NCBI GenBank assembly: GCA_951800685.1
Contig: CATOJY010000002.1
Span: 62,001-126,000, forward strand
Reading direction: 5' to 3'
From: an uncultured Lachnospiraceae bacterium
GTDB lineage: Bacteria; Bacillota; Clostridia; Lachnospirales; Lachnospiraceae
Length of the DNA stretch: 64,000 nt
The notes beneath the pieces are model-generated. The model ran no database searches, had not been told where the DNA came from, and was given only the letters and a program-made list of their open reading frames with translations. A program made the translations under genes and the position numbers. How positions within the stretch are numbered: the stretch's first letter is position 1; every line of letters starts with the position of its first letter. Below, in pieces: positions 28,045 to 37,268 of this stretch.

Positions 28045-29292
28045 ATGAAAGTTTTAATAGTCAATAAGTTTCTCTATCCAAATGGCGGATCAGAGACTTA
28101 TATCTTCCAATTAGGGGAACAATTACAGAAAATGGGGCATGAGGTGCAGTATTTCGGCATGGAACATGAGGGCCGGATCGTAGGCAACCGCATTGGAAGC
28201 TATACGTCGGATATGGATTTTCACGCCGGCGGATTGGGAAAGCTCCTCTACCCGTTTCGTATTATCTATTCTGGAGAGGCAAAACGGAAGATGAGACGTG
28301 TCCTGGAGGATTTTGGACCGGATGTAGTACATCTGAATAATATCAATTTCCAGCTGACACCTTCGGTTATCTATGCGGTGCGTGCCTATGAAAAGAAGCA
28401 CAGAAAGCGTATAAAGATCGTATATACAGCGCATGATTATCAATGGGTATGTCCCAACCATATGATGCGGATTCCATCCACTGGAGAGATCTGTTTCGCC
28501 TGCCGCGGTGGTGATTTCAAACAGTGTAGTAAAAACCGGTGTATTCATAATTCCAGGATTAAGAGCATTCTGGGGACTGTGGAGGCGAAATACTATGCGA
28601 TCCGTAAGACATACGGAATGGTGGATGTAATTATATGTCCCAGCGAGTTTATGAAGAAACAGCTGGATACAGATTCTTCGCTGGCAAACCAGACGATTAT
28701 GATGCATAACTTCATAAAGCAGGATCAGTATGCAGGCGGAGGAAAAAGAAGTTATAAGGGAAAAGGGACAAGCAGCATACATCCGTCAAAAAGAGGAGAC
28801 TATGTCTTATACTTCGGACGCTACGCGGAAGAAAAAGGTACAGAGACATTATTACAAGCCTGCAGGGCGCTGCCGGAGATTTCCTTTGTGTTTGCGGGAA
28901 CAGGGCCGCTGGAAGAGAAAGTTAACCAGGCGGTTAATGTGGAAAACCGCGGTTTTGTGTCAGGAGAAGCATTGTACAGGCTGATTGCGGAAGCGAGATT
29001 CAGCGTGTATCCTTCTGAGTGGTATGAAAACTGTCCTTTTTCCATTATGGAGTCTCAGGCATATGGCACACCAGTGCTGGCCTCCGATCTTGGAGGCGCC
29101 CCGGAGCTGGTACAGTCTGGCAAGACAGGCGGCTTGTTCCGTGGAGGCGATGTACAGGATCTGACAGAACACATCAAGGAACTATGGGAATCTCCGGAAT
29201 TATGCCGGGAGTACAGCGAGAACTGCAAAAATATAAATTTTGACACAGTAGAAGAATATTGTGCTAAAATGGTAAAGAATGTATATAGATAA
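28045..29292 (+). CDS. glycosyltransferase family 4 with cysteine-rich insertion
   Basis: A 415-residue GT-B enzyme: VNKFLYPNGGSETYI (6-20) is the glycine-rich acceptor loop, FGRYAEEKGTE the donor-domain start, and ENCPFSIMESQAYG the retaining E-x7-E region. Between YTAHDYQWVC and the first domain's end lie five cysteines (136, 150, 153, 161, 166) around GEICFACRGG. This pattern is known from a GT4 subgroup and may bind zinc or stabilise the loop. The ATG at 28045 is the family start; the longer frame overlaps the CotH gene. It directly follows a CotH gene, as does the GT4 at 40540. Confidence 0.9.
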   Translation: MKVLIVNKFLYPNGGSETYIFQLGEQLQKMGHEVQYFGMEHEGRIVGNRIGSYTSDMDFHAGGLGKLLYPFRIIYSGEAKRKMRRVLEDFGPDVVHLNNINFQLTPSVIYAVRAYEKKHRKRIKIVYTAHDYQWVCPNHMMRIPSTGEICFACRGGDFKQCSKNRCIHNSRIKSILGTVEAKYYAIRKTYGMVDVIICPSEFMKKQLDTDSSLANQTIMMHNFIKQDQYAGGGKRSYKGKGTSSIHPSKRGDYVLYFGRYAEEKGTETLLQACRALPEISFVFAGTGPLEEKVNQAVNVENRGFVSGEALYRLIAEARFSVYPSEWYENCPFSIMESQAYGTPVLASDLGGAPELVQSGKTGGLFRGGDVQDLTEHIKELWESPELCREYSENCKNINFDTVEEYCAKMVKNVYR

Positions 29293-29324
29293 GAGGCCGG
29301 CTATCTAGATGGGAGAAATGGACT

Positions 29325-30323
29325 ATGGCAAGAAGAACATTATACGGAACCGTTATTGTGACTTACCGGTGCAATGCCCGGTGTAATATGTGCGATTGCT
29401 TCAAGGATCCTACCAGACCGGAGGAAGAGATCACGTTAGAAGAGATCAAGAAGCTGCCGGAAATGGCCTTTACCAATATTACGGGAGGAGAGCCTTTTAT
29501 CAGGCAGGACATCCCGGAAATTGTGCGGGAACTATACAAGAAATCTGACAGAATTGTCATATCTACGAATGGGTATTTCACCGACCGGATTATTGCCCTG
29601 TGTAAGGAGTTCCCTAAAGTGGGTATCCGTATCAGTATTGAAGGGCTGCAGGCCACTAACGATGCGATCAGGGGGATTCCCGACGGTTTTAACAGAGGTT
29701 ATAAGACGCTGAAAACGCTGGTAGAAATGAAACACCCTGATGTGGGATTTGGCATGACGGTACAGGATATGAACTGTGAGGATCTGGTGCCGCTTTACAA
29801 TATTGCGAATGATATGAGCATGGAATTTGCCACAGCAACACTGCACAATTCGTTTTATTTCAGAAAGACAGACAATAAGATTGACGATAAGTACAAGGTA
29901 GCGCAAAACTTTGAGAAACTGATCAACGAACTGCTAAAGAGTAAATCGCCGAAGAAATGGTTCCGGGCTTATTTCAACCATGGACTGATTAATTACATCT
30001 ATGGTAACAAAAGACTTCTGCCGTGCGATATGTCCAAAAATGCCTTTTTCATAGATCCGTTCTGTGACGTGATTCCCTGTAATGGTATGGAGAAAAAGGC
30101 AGTTATGGGCAATCTGAAAGAACAAAGCTGGGATGAATTGTGGAATTCCGCGCAGGCGCAGAAAGTGAGAGAGTGTACAAGGAAATGTGACAGAAACTGC
30201 TGGATGATTGGTTCTGCATCACCGGCAATGCATAAATATATCTGGGTACCCGGATGGTGGGTGATTAAGCATAAATTCTTAAAAGGCGGCAGATACAGCT
30301 TAAAGGAGAATAAATTTATATGA
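29325..30323 (+). CDS. radical SAM protein with SPASM-like C-terminus
   Basis: A 332-residue protein. The radical SAM cluster motif is TYRCNARCNMC (C16-x3-C20-x2-C23), then GGEP (54-57) for SAM binding and STNG as the third strand motif. The C-terminal third (from about 233) carries LPCD, DPFCDVIPCNG, ECTRKCDRNC: enough cysteines for an auxiliary [4Fe-4S] cluster of SPASM type. Its stop overlaps the start of the next GT4 as ATGA, so the two are co-translated. Known SPASM enzymes modify peptides or, in some cases, sugars (epimerisation, dehydrogenation). A glycan- or nucleotide-sugar-modifying role is inferred solely from position inside the locus. Confidence 0.88.
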   Translation: MARRTLYGTVIVTYRCNARCNMCDCFKDPTRPEEEITLEEIKKLPEMAFTNITGGEPFIRQDIPEIVRELYKKSDRIVISTNGYFTDRIIALCKEFPKVGIRISIEGLQATNDAIRGIPDGFNRGYKTLKTLVEMKHPDVGFGMTVQDMNCEDLVPLYNIANDMSMEFATATLHNSFYFRKTDNKIDDKYKVAQNFEKLINELLKSKSPKKWFRAYFNHGLINYIYGNKRLLPCDMSKNAFFIDPFCDVIPCNGMEKKAVMGNLKEQSWDELWNSAQAQKVRECTRKCDRNCWMIGSASPAMHKYIWVPGWWVIKHKFLKGGRYSLKENKFI

Positions 30324-31444
30324 AATTTCTGTATGTAGCCCCACGGTATCATACCAACCAGATGGATATTATGAAGGGGCTGGTAGAACATGGACATGAA
30401 GTCTGTTTTATCAGCCATTATGCCGCTATCATAGAGGACTATTCTTATGTGACGCCGGTGGTGCTTGGATATTCCAGGTTATATCAGTTTCTGGACTATC
30501 TGTACGTGCATGTGATCCACAGGAAGAATCCGGAAGCCATTGTGTTCAAGATCCAGCACGGGTTTCCGCCAATGCGCAGACTCAAGAAGATCATCTGCCA
30601 GTTTGCGCCGGATGTAGTGATCCTGCGGGAGCGGTCGGTATATTCTATGGCAGCCTATCTGGTCTGCAGAAAAAAGGGATATCCATGTATCCTCTATAAC
30701 CAGAACCCGTTGTGGTCAGAGCCGGAAAAGACAGATCTTGCACACCGTCTGGTAGCCAGAATGACGCCAAAGCTAAGAATGACACCTGTTATGGGCAGAA
30801 AAAAGACGGGCGCTTCGATTAAGGAAAATGATTATTTCGTACCATTTGTCATAGAACCGCAGAGAGCGCCGGGGGAGAGGGAATATTTTGCAGATGATAC
30901 AGTACATATCCTGTGTATTGGCAAATATGAAATTAGAAAACATCACCTGTTATTGCTGGCGGCGGTGAGACAACTGACGCAGAGCCGGTTACATCTGACG
31001 CTGATCGGCGAGGCTACCAATCATTTTCAGAAAGAATATTGTGAACAGGTGAGACGATATGTGAAAGAACATCATATGGAAGAATTTGTCACAGTAAAGA
31101 CAAACGTTCCCCGCAGCGAAATGGCAGGGGCATATCTGGCGGCCGATTTATATGTGATTCCAAGTACACGGGAAATGGCGTCGGTGTCCCAGTTGGAGGC
31201 TATGAGTTATTCCCTTCCTGTGATCTGCAGTGATGCCAATGGAACAGCTTGTTATGTGGAGGATGGCGTGACGGGCTACCAGTTTAAAGACTGCGACCAG
31301 AATGACTTGCAGGAGAAGCTGGCGATGATGTTGTCTGACAGGGAACAGATGAAAGTCATGGGAGCGGCTGGCTATCAGGCGCTGGTGGAGAAGTATAATT
31401 TTGATAGGTATTTTGAAACAATACAGACTATGCTGGAGAACTAG
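30320..31444 (+). CDS. glycosyltransferase family 4
   Basis: A 374-residue GT-B enzyme: FLYVAPRYHTNQMDIMKGL at the N-terminus, LCIGKYEIRKHHLLLLAA at the donor-domain start, and STREMASVSQLEAMSYSLPV, where the E-x7-E motif is recognisable. The first four bases overlap the radical SAM stop (ATGA). The N-terminal domain lacks the usual GG loop, so acceptor binding may be atypical. The next gene begins five bases after its stop. Donor unknown. Confidence 0.88.
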   Translation: MKFLYVAPRYHTNQMDIMKGLVEHGHEVCFISHYAAIIEDYSYVTPVVLGYSRLYQFLDYLYVHVIHRKNPEAIVFKIQHGFPPMRRLKKIICQFAPDVVILRERSVYSMAAYLVCRKKGYPCILYNQNPLWSEPEKTDLAHRLVARMTPKLRMTPVMGRKKTGASIKENDYFVPFVIEPQRAPGEREYFADDTVHILCIGKYEIRKHHLLLLAAVRQLTQSRLHLTLIGEATNHFQKEYCEQVRRYVKEHHMEEFVTVKTNVPRSEMAGAYLAADLYVIPSTREMASVSQLEAMSYSLPVICSDANGTACYVEDGVTGYQFKDCDQNDLQEKLAMMLSDREQMKVMGAAGYQALVEKYNFDRYFETIQTMLEN

Positions 31445-31448
31445 ATAT

Positions 31449-32327
31449 ATGAAACGCAAGGTCAAGGACATTGTGGCAGGAATCTTTTATTTCTTGTATG
31501 AGAAGGGGATTCTGCACAATAGAATACGAGTGCATACAATAGACGAAACGATCGACGAACTTCTGCATACACAAAAGAGCATGGTCCGGTTTGGGGACGG
31601 CGAAATCGTTATGATTAAGGGCGGCGATCTGATGCTGCAGAAGGCGTCGCCGGAGATTGCGGAAGGGCTTGCCGGAATACTTGCGTATCCTTATGAAGAT
31701 CTTATTGTGACGATTCCGGGAATTTTTGACACACTCTCTGACCATCATAGGGCGAGCAGGCAGTTTTGGAAAGATCATCTTCTTTTTTGCCGGAAAACAT
31801 ATGAAAAGTACTGTAATCCAGACAGGGTTTACTATTCTACGTTTGTCTCGCGGTGCTATTATTATGCCAGTGACCGAAGCAGTTGTGACAGATGGTTTGC
31901 AAAAATAAGAAAAATATGGGAAAATAGGGATATTGTGGTAGTGGAGGGATCAAAGACGCATAACGGCGTGGGGAATGACTTATTTGATCTAGCTGGAAGT
32001 GTTGAGCGGATCATCTGTCCGCCCAGTGATGCGTATGGTGCACTGCCCAGGATTTTGGAAACTTGCATGCAGTATGGAACGGACAGGCTTTTTCTCCTAT
32101 CGGTTGGCGTGGCGGCTAAGTTTCTTGCGCTTGCGCTTTTTACGAAGGGCTACAGGGTGCTGGATATCGGGAATATGGATTTGGAATATGAATGGTATGT
32201 GAGACAGGCGCCGGATAAGATTCCGTTAAAGAAGCATGAGATCGTCGGTGAGAAGGCGAATCGGGAAGCGGCGGTACATGACAGGGAATATGGGAAATAC
32301 CTGGAAGAGATCAAGTACTGGTTATAG
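31449..32327 (+). CDS. GT-D fold glycosyltransferase (DUF1792-type)
   Basis: A 292-residue protein with VRFGDGE (46-52), the Asp-Gly-Glu metal and donor site that defines the GT-D fold (DUF1792, first described in the streptococcal SRRP-glycosylation enzyme dGT1). VTIPGIF, YYSTFVSR, VVEGSKTHNGVGNDLF and ICPPSDAYG are further family landmarks. GGAGAA lies eight bases before ATG 31449; the longer frame overlaps the upstream GT4. In streptococci the enzyme adds glucose to an adhesin glycan; here it sits in a polysaccharide locus, so the acceptor is presumably lipid-linked. Well supported as a fold, not as a specificity. Confidence 0.87.
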   Translation: MKRKVKDIVAGIFYFLYEKGILHNRIRVHTIDETIDELLHTQKSMVRFGDGEIVMIKGGDLMLQKASPEIAEGLAGILAYPYEDLIVTIPGIFDTLSDHHRASRQFWKDHLLFCRKTYEKYCNPDRVYYSTFVSRCYYYASDRSSCDRWFAKIRKIWENRDIVVVEGSKTHNGVGNDLFDLAGSVERIICPPSDAYGALPRILETCMQYGTDRLFLLSVGVAAKFLALALFTKGYRVLDIGNMDLEYEWYVRQAPDKIPLKKHEIVGEKANREAAVHDREYGKYLEEIKYWL

Positions 32328-32399
32328 GACAATAGTGATAGAGAATGTTAGGAGCAGGACAGTCTCCGCTTGGATTTAGGATTTTGTAGAGAGGAAGAT

Positions 32400-32975
32400 A
32401 TGATCGATAGCAAAGAAGCGTTGCGGCGCTATCTGGAACAGGATCAACTGGCGCTGAACAGACGGCAGGACAGGCGTCCAAGATGGTTCAAAGATGAGAT
32501 ATGGAAATTTGAGATTCTGCTGCGTCAGTTAGAGTATGATACAAACTGTCGGAGAGGATTGTGGGGTATGGTGATCAGGAAATATCATGGACTTAGATTT
32601 CATAATCTGAGCGTGAAACTTGGATTTACGATACCAGTCAACGTTTTCAGGGAAGGGCTGTCCATTCCTCATTATGGAACGATCGTTGTGCATGGCGGAG
32701 CTAGGATTGGCAGGAACTGCAGGCTGCAGGAAGGCGTCACGATCGGTGCTACGGACGGAAGCCATGAAGCGGCAGTAATTGGAGATAACTGCTATTTTGG
32801 AAGCGGGGCGAAAGTGATCGGGGCTGTCACCATAGCAGATGATGTGGCTGTCGGTGCCGGAGCGGTGGTAACGAAAGATATTACAGAGCCGGGCACGACA
32901 TGGGGCGGCGTACCCGCAAGAAAAATCAGTGATAAAGATTCGCACAGTAATTTATGTAAGGCGCTTTTTTCATAA
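32400..32975 (+). CDS. serine-acetyltransferase-like hexapeptide acetyltransferase
   Basis: A 191-residue protein. An N-terminal helical part (1-75) precedes a left-handed beta-helix with hexapeptide repeats: IVVHGGARIGRNCRLQEGVTIGA, VIGDNCYFGSGAKVIG, VTIADDVAVGAGAVVTKD, then GVPARKI. HYG and VHGG carry the catalytic-type histidines of CysE relatives. It resembles the CysE-like O-acetyltransferases of capsule loci, using acetyl-CoA in the cytoplasm, rather than housekeeping CysE. AGAGGAAG chooses ATG 32400 over a TTG at 32370. It could acetylate a sugar hydroxyl or an amino sugar made by the 45073-47378 genes. Confidence 0.83.
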   Translation: MIDSKEALRRYLEQDQLALNRRQDRRPRWFKDEIWKFEILLRQLEYDTNCRRGLWGMVIRKYHGLRFHNLSVKLGFTIPVNVFREGLSIPHYGTIVVHGGARIGRNCRLQEGVTIGATDGSHEAAVIGDNCYFGSGAKVIGAVTIADDVAVGAGAVVTKDITEPGTTWGGVPARKISDKDSHSNLCKALFS

Positions 32976-33002
32976 TATAGAGCAAATAGGAGCACATGAT
33001 AG

Positions 33003-34793
33003 ATGAATGAATCAAATAGGAATACAAAGGCAGGGCTTCTTACAAAGCTGGGATATATCTTCGACAAAAGAGATAAATGGAAGATTGGCGCGCTGCTTGG
33101 TGCTGTGGTGGTCGGAAGTTTTCTGGAACTTTTGGGTGTGACAATCTTCATGCCTTTTATTAATATTATCACAGAACCAGGAGAGATCTGGAGGAAGTGG
33201 TATCTGCGTCTGTTCTATGAGCTGTTTCATTTCCAGTCGCCGAAAAGCTTTCTGGCGGCATTGTCAGCGATGATCATAGTCATTTATATTGTTAAGAATA
33301 TCTACCTGATCGTTGAGAAAAGCTATATCTACAGGTTTTCTTACAATACGCAGATGAAGCTGTCAACGAGGCTTCTCAATACTTATATGAAGGAACCATA
33401 CACGTTTCATCTGAATAAGAATATCGCAACTTTACAGAGAAGCCTGCAGGAAGATACGTCAAAGTTCATGCAGGTGATCTTATATTCACTGGAATTAGTG
33501 GCGGAACTGGCGGTATGTTTCGTACTGGTGATTTATCTGTTGTTTGTCAGCAAATCGATCACGGTTATTGTGCTGGGACTGTTGGTGATCTGTGTGGGTT
33601 CCTTCCTGCTTTTGACGAGGAAATACAGCCGTAAGCTGGGACAGGACAACCAAGGCTATCAGGGTAAGATTTTCCAATGGATGAATCAGGCGCTGGGCGG
33701 GATCAAGGAGATTAAGATTCTGGAGAGGGAAGCGTTCTTTACCGAGGAATACCGCAAGTATTATACAAGATATGCAAGGGGACTACGGTTTGCGCGGACG
33801 ATTTCCATTTTGCCGAAATATGCGGTGGAGGCTGTTGCGATCTCCGGACTCCTGGCGGGCATCATCGTTAAACTTCTGTTTGGAGAGGCCGATATGGCCT
33901 ACTATATCCCGCAGTTGACGGTATTCGCCGTGGCGGCATTCCGTCTGATGCCCAGTGTGGGACGGATCAATGAACATGCCACGAATATGTTATATGCACT
34001 TCCATCTGTTGATCTGGTCTATCACGATCTGGTAGAGATTGCGGATTATATTGAGAAACAGGATCATGAAGTCAGGGAAGATTGGAACCTTCATGAAGGA
34101 ATAGCGGTAAAGCATGTCACATACTGCTATCCTGATGCGGAGGAGCCGGTAATCGATGATGCCAGCCTGTCTATTCGGAAAGGGAAGACAGTGGCTTTTA
34201 TCGGCGCATCTGGAGCAGGCAAGACGACAATGGTGGATATTATTCTGGGTCTGCTGACACCGCAGAAAGGTGTTGTTATGGCAGACCAGATCAATATCCA
34301 TGAGAAACCCAAGACTTTTCACGCGCAGATCGGTTATATCCCACAGGTGATCTATCTGTCAGACGACACGATCCGCAATAATATTGCTTTCGGGGTCAAA
34401 GCGTCTGACATTGATGAGCAAGCGGTTCTGCAGGCCATGGAGAAGGCGCAGCTGACTGGATTTGTCAACAGTCTGCCGCATGGACTGGACACGATCGTTG
34501 GCGATAGAGGGGTGAGACTGTCGGGCGGACAGAGACAACGGATTGGTATTGCCAGAGCGCTCTACCATGATCCGGAGATCCTGGTGCTGGATGAAGCTAC
34601 ATCTGCGCTTGATAATGATACAGAGGCAGCAGTCATGGAGGCCGTTGAAAATCTGCAGGGTATGAAGACGATGATTATTATTGCGCACAGACTGACGACG
34701 ATTCGGAATGTGGACATGATCTATGAAGTAGGGGATGGTAAGGTAGTGGAGAAGCGTAAGGATGAGGTGTTTGGCGAGCCGGCGGATTCGTAG
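33003..34793 (+). CDS. PglK-like ABC transporter (flippase), copy 2
   Basis: A 596-residue fused permease-ATPase. About six hydrophobic spans precede AAFRLMPSVGRI, the PglK-like landmark. Walker A is GASGAGKTT (401-409), the signature LSGGQ at 506-510, and Walker B ILVLDEATSALD follows. It resembles copy 1 throughout (FDKRDKWK against FDKKQKKQ at the N-terminus). Expected to flip a lipid-linked oligosaccharide using ATP. It follows the acetyltransferase and precedes a GT-C-like membrane protein, hinting at transport of a polyprenyl-linked sugar used outside. The link is inferred. AGGAG lies twelve bases before the ATG. Confidence 0.9.
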   Translation: MNESNRNTKAGLLTKLGYIFDKRDKWKIGALLGAVVVGSFLELLGVTIFMPFINIITEPGEIWRKWYLRLFYELFHFQSPKSFLAALSAMIIVIYIVKNIYLIVEKSYIYRFSYNTQMKLSTRLLNTYMKEPYTFHLNKNIATLQRSLQEDTSKFMQVILYSLELVAELAVCFVLVIYLLFVSKSITVIVLGLLVICVGSFLLLTRKYSRKLGQDNQGYQGKIFQWMNQALGGIKEIKILEREAFFTEEYRKYYTRYARGLRFARTISILPKYAVEAVAISGLLAGIIVKLLFGEADMAYYIPQLTVFAVAAFRLMPSVGRINEHATNMLYALPSVDLVYHDLVEIADYIEKQDHEVREDWNLHEGIAVKHVTYCYPDAEEPVIDDASLSIRKGKTVAFIGASGAGKTTMVDIILGLLTPQKGVVMADQINIHEKPKTFHAQIGYIPQVIYLSDDTIRNNIAFGVKASDIDEQAVLQAMEKAQLTGFVNSLPHGLDTIVGDRGVRLSGGQRQRIGIARALYHDPEILVLDEATSALDNDTEAAVMEAVENLQGMKTMIIIAHRLTTIRNVDMIYEVGDGKVVEKRKDEVFGEPADS

Positions 34794-34826
34794 AAGAAGC
34801 AGCGGCTGGATAGGTGAGGGAGAACT

Positions 34827-36449
34827 GTGCTGAAAAGAGAGAACCATCCTAAATTGAATAAAAAACAGTCAGAGTGGTTGTTCTATAGTTCACTGGTTTT
34901 GCTGGCTCTTTTCGTTTTTCTGTTTGTCGGTTCCAGGGAACCGGTACTGTTTGATGATAGTGGCTCTTATATGAGAGTAGAACGCTTTGAAGGAGTTATG
35001 CCGGTTTATCCGCTTTTTTTACTGTTGAATCAGGCGCTGTTTGGGAGTGACAGTTATCTCAAAATTGTTATTGTTGAACAGGCGCTGTTAGCGGCTGGGT
35101 GCGTTATTCTTTTTGTCAGGGAGATCAAAGAGAGATTTAAACTGCGGTTTTGGGAAGGCTATCTGCTCTTCTTCCTGTCGCTGCTCTCTTTTACAACGGA
35201 GATGCCAGCGGCGATGATTACGCAGACCATCCTTACGGAAGGTCTGGCGTATGCACTGTTCCACGTTCTGATGATCTTATATTTGCGTGCAGTCTGGAGA
35301 AACAGCTATAAGTTTCTGGCGGCTTCTTTCGGAATGGTATATTTTTTGGCATTGCTGCGTTCCCAGCTGCAGATTCTTTTCGGCGTATGCGGCATTTTAT
35401 TTCTTTATCTGACATGGAAGCGATGTGATTCAATCAGGAAGAAGTTTGCCGGGTGTTTGGCTGGTATTGCCGGGTGTCTGGTGATCGGTGCGGTAGGAAT
35501 TGGGATCACGGCAGCATCGGTGAATCAGTATAACGCACTTATCACAGGTAATGTCAGGGTGAATCTGCTGATCATGAAGATTCAGGACCCGGAGTACTAC
35601 CAGGAATTTAGTATGGGGGAAGACGGCGAGGACAGAGAGCCTGGGGAAATCGAGGAAGCGGTAAAGGATAGACAAGACGTGCATGCTGCAAGAGGGGCTG
35701 ATATCAGGATAAGTCAGTATACCTCCCTCCTGTTTTCAAGAGGTATGTATGAGGCAGATGCGGAGGATGCAGCTTGTTTTGAGGATGAGATGGTGCGGGG
35801 GCTGTATCAGTCTATATATGAAGTGGCAGACCAGGAACAGAAGCGCTATGCTTATGAAGAAAAGAGTCTATGGATCTGGAAAGATATTGTGGGAGGCATA
35901 GGGACTGTTGGAAAAATTGGCGTGGCTGTAGGAAGTGAATTTTATAAGGAAAAATATCCGGAGATTTATGCTGCTGATAACTTTAACGAAATCTGGAACC
36001 GCAGTCTGCAGACAATCGGCCTGACTTTGATCCGGGGGCATTTTGGAAGATTCCTATATCATACGCTTATGATGCTTCCCCAGGGATTTATCTGTACCGT
36101 CTTTTTCCAGATCAAACAGATTTACCTGCTGTGCCATATGATTACGTTGTTTTTATATCTGTCAGCATTTGCCTTGATGATCTGGGGATACGCAGATAAG
36201 AGAGTTCCAAATCAGTGTGCAGAGTTTATGGCGATCGTTCTTGGCAGTAATGTAGTCATGGTGTTGATTATTTCACTTGTATTTTTTGGACAGCAGAGGT
36301 ATCTTGTATATAATTTCGGAATTTTCTATATAGCTTACTATCTGCTGTTAAGAATGCTGTGGAATACTTTTCTTCGTGTCAGAGTAGTGAGGCGGGCTTC
36401 CAGGAAAGATCAAAAGACTATAAGAATTCGGAAAGAACAGGCAGATTAG
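34827..36449 (+). CDS. polytopic membrane protein, possible GT-C glycosyltransferase
   Basis: A 540-residue protein with about ten spans. After span one (about 19-35) the first outside loop has LFDDSGSYMR (41-50), followed by MPVYPLFL; an acidic pair there and a conserved proline-tyrosine are typical of GT-C enzymes of the mannosyl-/arabinosyl-type. A long outside segment (about 240-350) is acidic and helical. The start is GTG 34827, well placed after GGTGAGGGAG. It may use the polyprenyl-phosphate sugar made by the DPM1-like GT2 directly downstream. The family is not recognised with confidence. Confidence 0.7.
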   Translation: MLKRENHPKLNKKQSEWLFYSSLVLLALFVFLFVGSREPVLFDDSGSYMRVERFEGVMPVYPLFLLLNQALFGSDSYLKIVIVEQALLAAGCVILFVREIKERFKLRFWEGYLLFFLSLLSFTTEMPAAMITQTILTEGLAYALFHVLMILYLRAVWRNSYKFLAASFGMVYFLALLRSQLQILFGVCGILFLYLTWKRCDSIRKKFAGCLAGIAGCLVIGAVGIGITAASVNQYNALITGNVRVNLLIMKIQDPEYYQEFSMGEDGEDREPGEIEEAVKDRQDVHAARGADIRISQYTSLLFSRGMYEADAEDAACFEDEMVRGLYQSIYEVADQEQKRYAYEEKSLWIWKDIVGGIGTVGKIGVAVGSEFYKEKYPEIYAADNFNEIWNRSLQTIGLTLIRGHFGRFLYHTLMMLPQGFICTVFFQIKQIYLLCHMITLFLYLSAFALMIWGYADKRVPNQCAEFMAIVLGSNVVMVLIISLVFFGQQRYLVYNFGIFYIAYYLLLRMLWNTFLRVRVVRRASRKDQKTIRIRKEQAD

Positions 36450-36531
36450 AGCGAGAGAAAATGAATGGCATGGAAAAGTGCGTTATGTGTAGTTGGATAT
36501 GGCGGCTATAGAAGATATAGGAAAAGAGAAG

Positions 36532-37263
36532 ATGAAACAAAAAGAACGGGTACTGGTTATCATACCAGCATACAATGAAGCCGAAAATATTGTAAAAGTG
36601 GTCAATCATATGAAAAAGCAGGCGCCGCAGTATGATTATCTGATTGTGAATGATGGCTCTACGGATAATACACTGAAGCTATGCCGGCAGGAAAAATTTC
36701 ATTATCTGGATCTTCCAATTAACATGGGAATTGGCGGTGCGGTGCAGGCAGGCTATATTTACGCTTATAAGAATGATTATGATATTGCGGTCCAGATTGA
36801 TGGGGATGGACAGCATGATATTACCTATCTTGACAGGCTCATAGAGCCGCTTGTCAGCAAAGAGGCGGACGTGGTGATTGGTTCCAGATTTCTGGAGAAG
36901 GAAGGTTTTCAGTCCTCTGCAGGCCGCAGAATGGGGATTATGATTCTGAGCAGATTGATCTGGATTGTAACCGGTAGAAAGATTATGGATGTAACCAGCG
37001 GATACCGTGCAGTCAACCGGATGTTTATAGAGATTTACAGCAAGGATTATCCGATGGATTATCCAGAGCCGGAGGCGATCGTGTCTGCGATCATGCATCT
37101 TGGAAGAGTCAGGGAAGTCCCGGTGCAGATGCGGGCGAGAGAAGGCGGGACAAGTTCTATCACATTCAAGAAATCAATTTACTATATGATTAAAGTAACG
37201 TTGGCAATATTACTCTGCCGTATCAGTTATGGGATACGCAGGGGCAGAAGAGAGGATATCTAG
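36532..37263 (+). CDS. DPM1-like glycosyltransferase family 2
   Basis: A 243-residue enzyme beginning ERVLVIIPAYNEAENI, with VNDGSTD (39-45), the nucleotide-sugar site IDGDGQHD and GYRAVNR. This is the layout of polyprenyl-phosphate mannosyl-/glucosyltransferases (DPM1-like). A hydrophobic C-terminal patch may dock to the membrane, but full membrane helices are absent. ATG 36532 has AGGAAAAG upstream; two earlier in-frame starts (TTG 36493, ATG 36499) have no ribosome site. Only five bases separate it from the next gene. Paired with the DUF2304 protein at 38243, a common pairing in bacterial glycan loci. Confidence 0.9.
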   Translation: MKQKERVLVIIPAYNEAENIVKVVNHMKKQAPQYDYLIVNDGSTDNTLKLCRQEKFHYLDLPINMGIGGAVQAGYIYAYKNDYDIAVQIDGDGQHDITYLDRLIEPLVSKEADVVIGSRFLEKEGFQSSAGRRMGIMILSRLIWIVTGRKIMDVTSGYRAVNRMFIEIYSKDYPMDYPEPEAIVSAIMHLGRVREVPVQMRAREGGTSSITFKKSIYYMIKVTLAILLCRISYGIRRGRREDI

Positions 37264-37268
37264 AAAAG

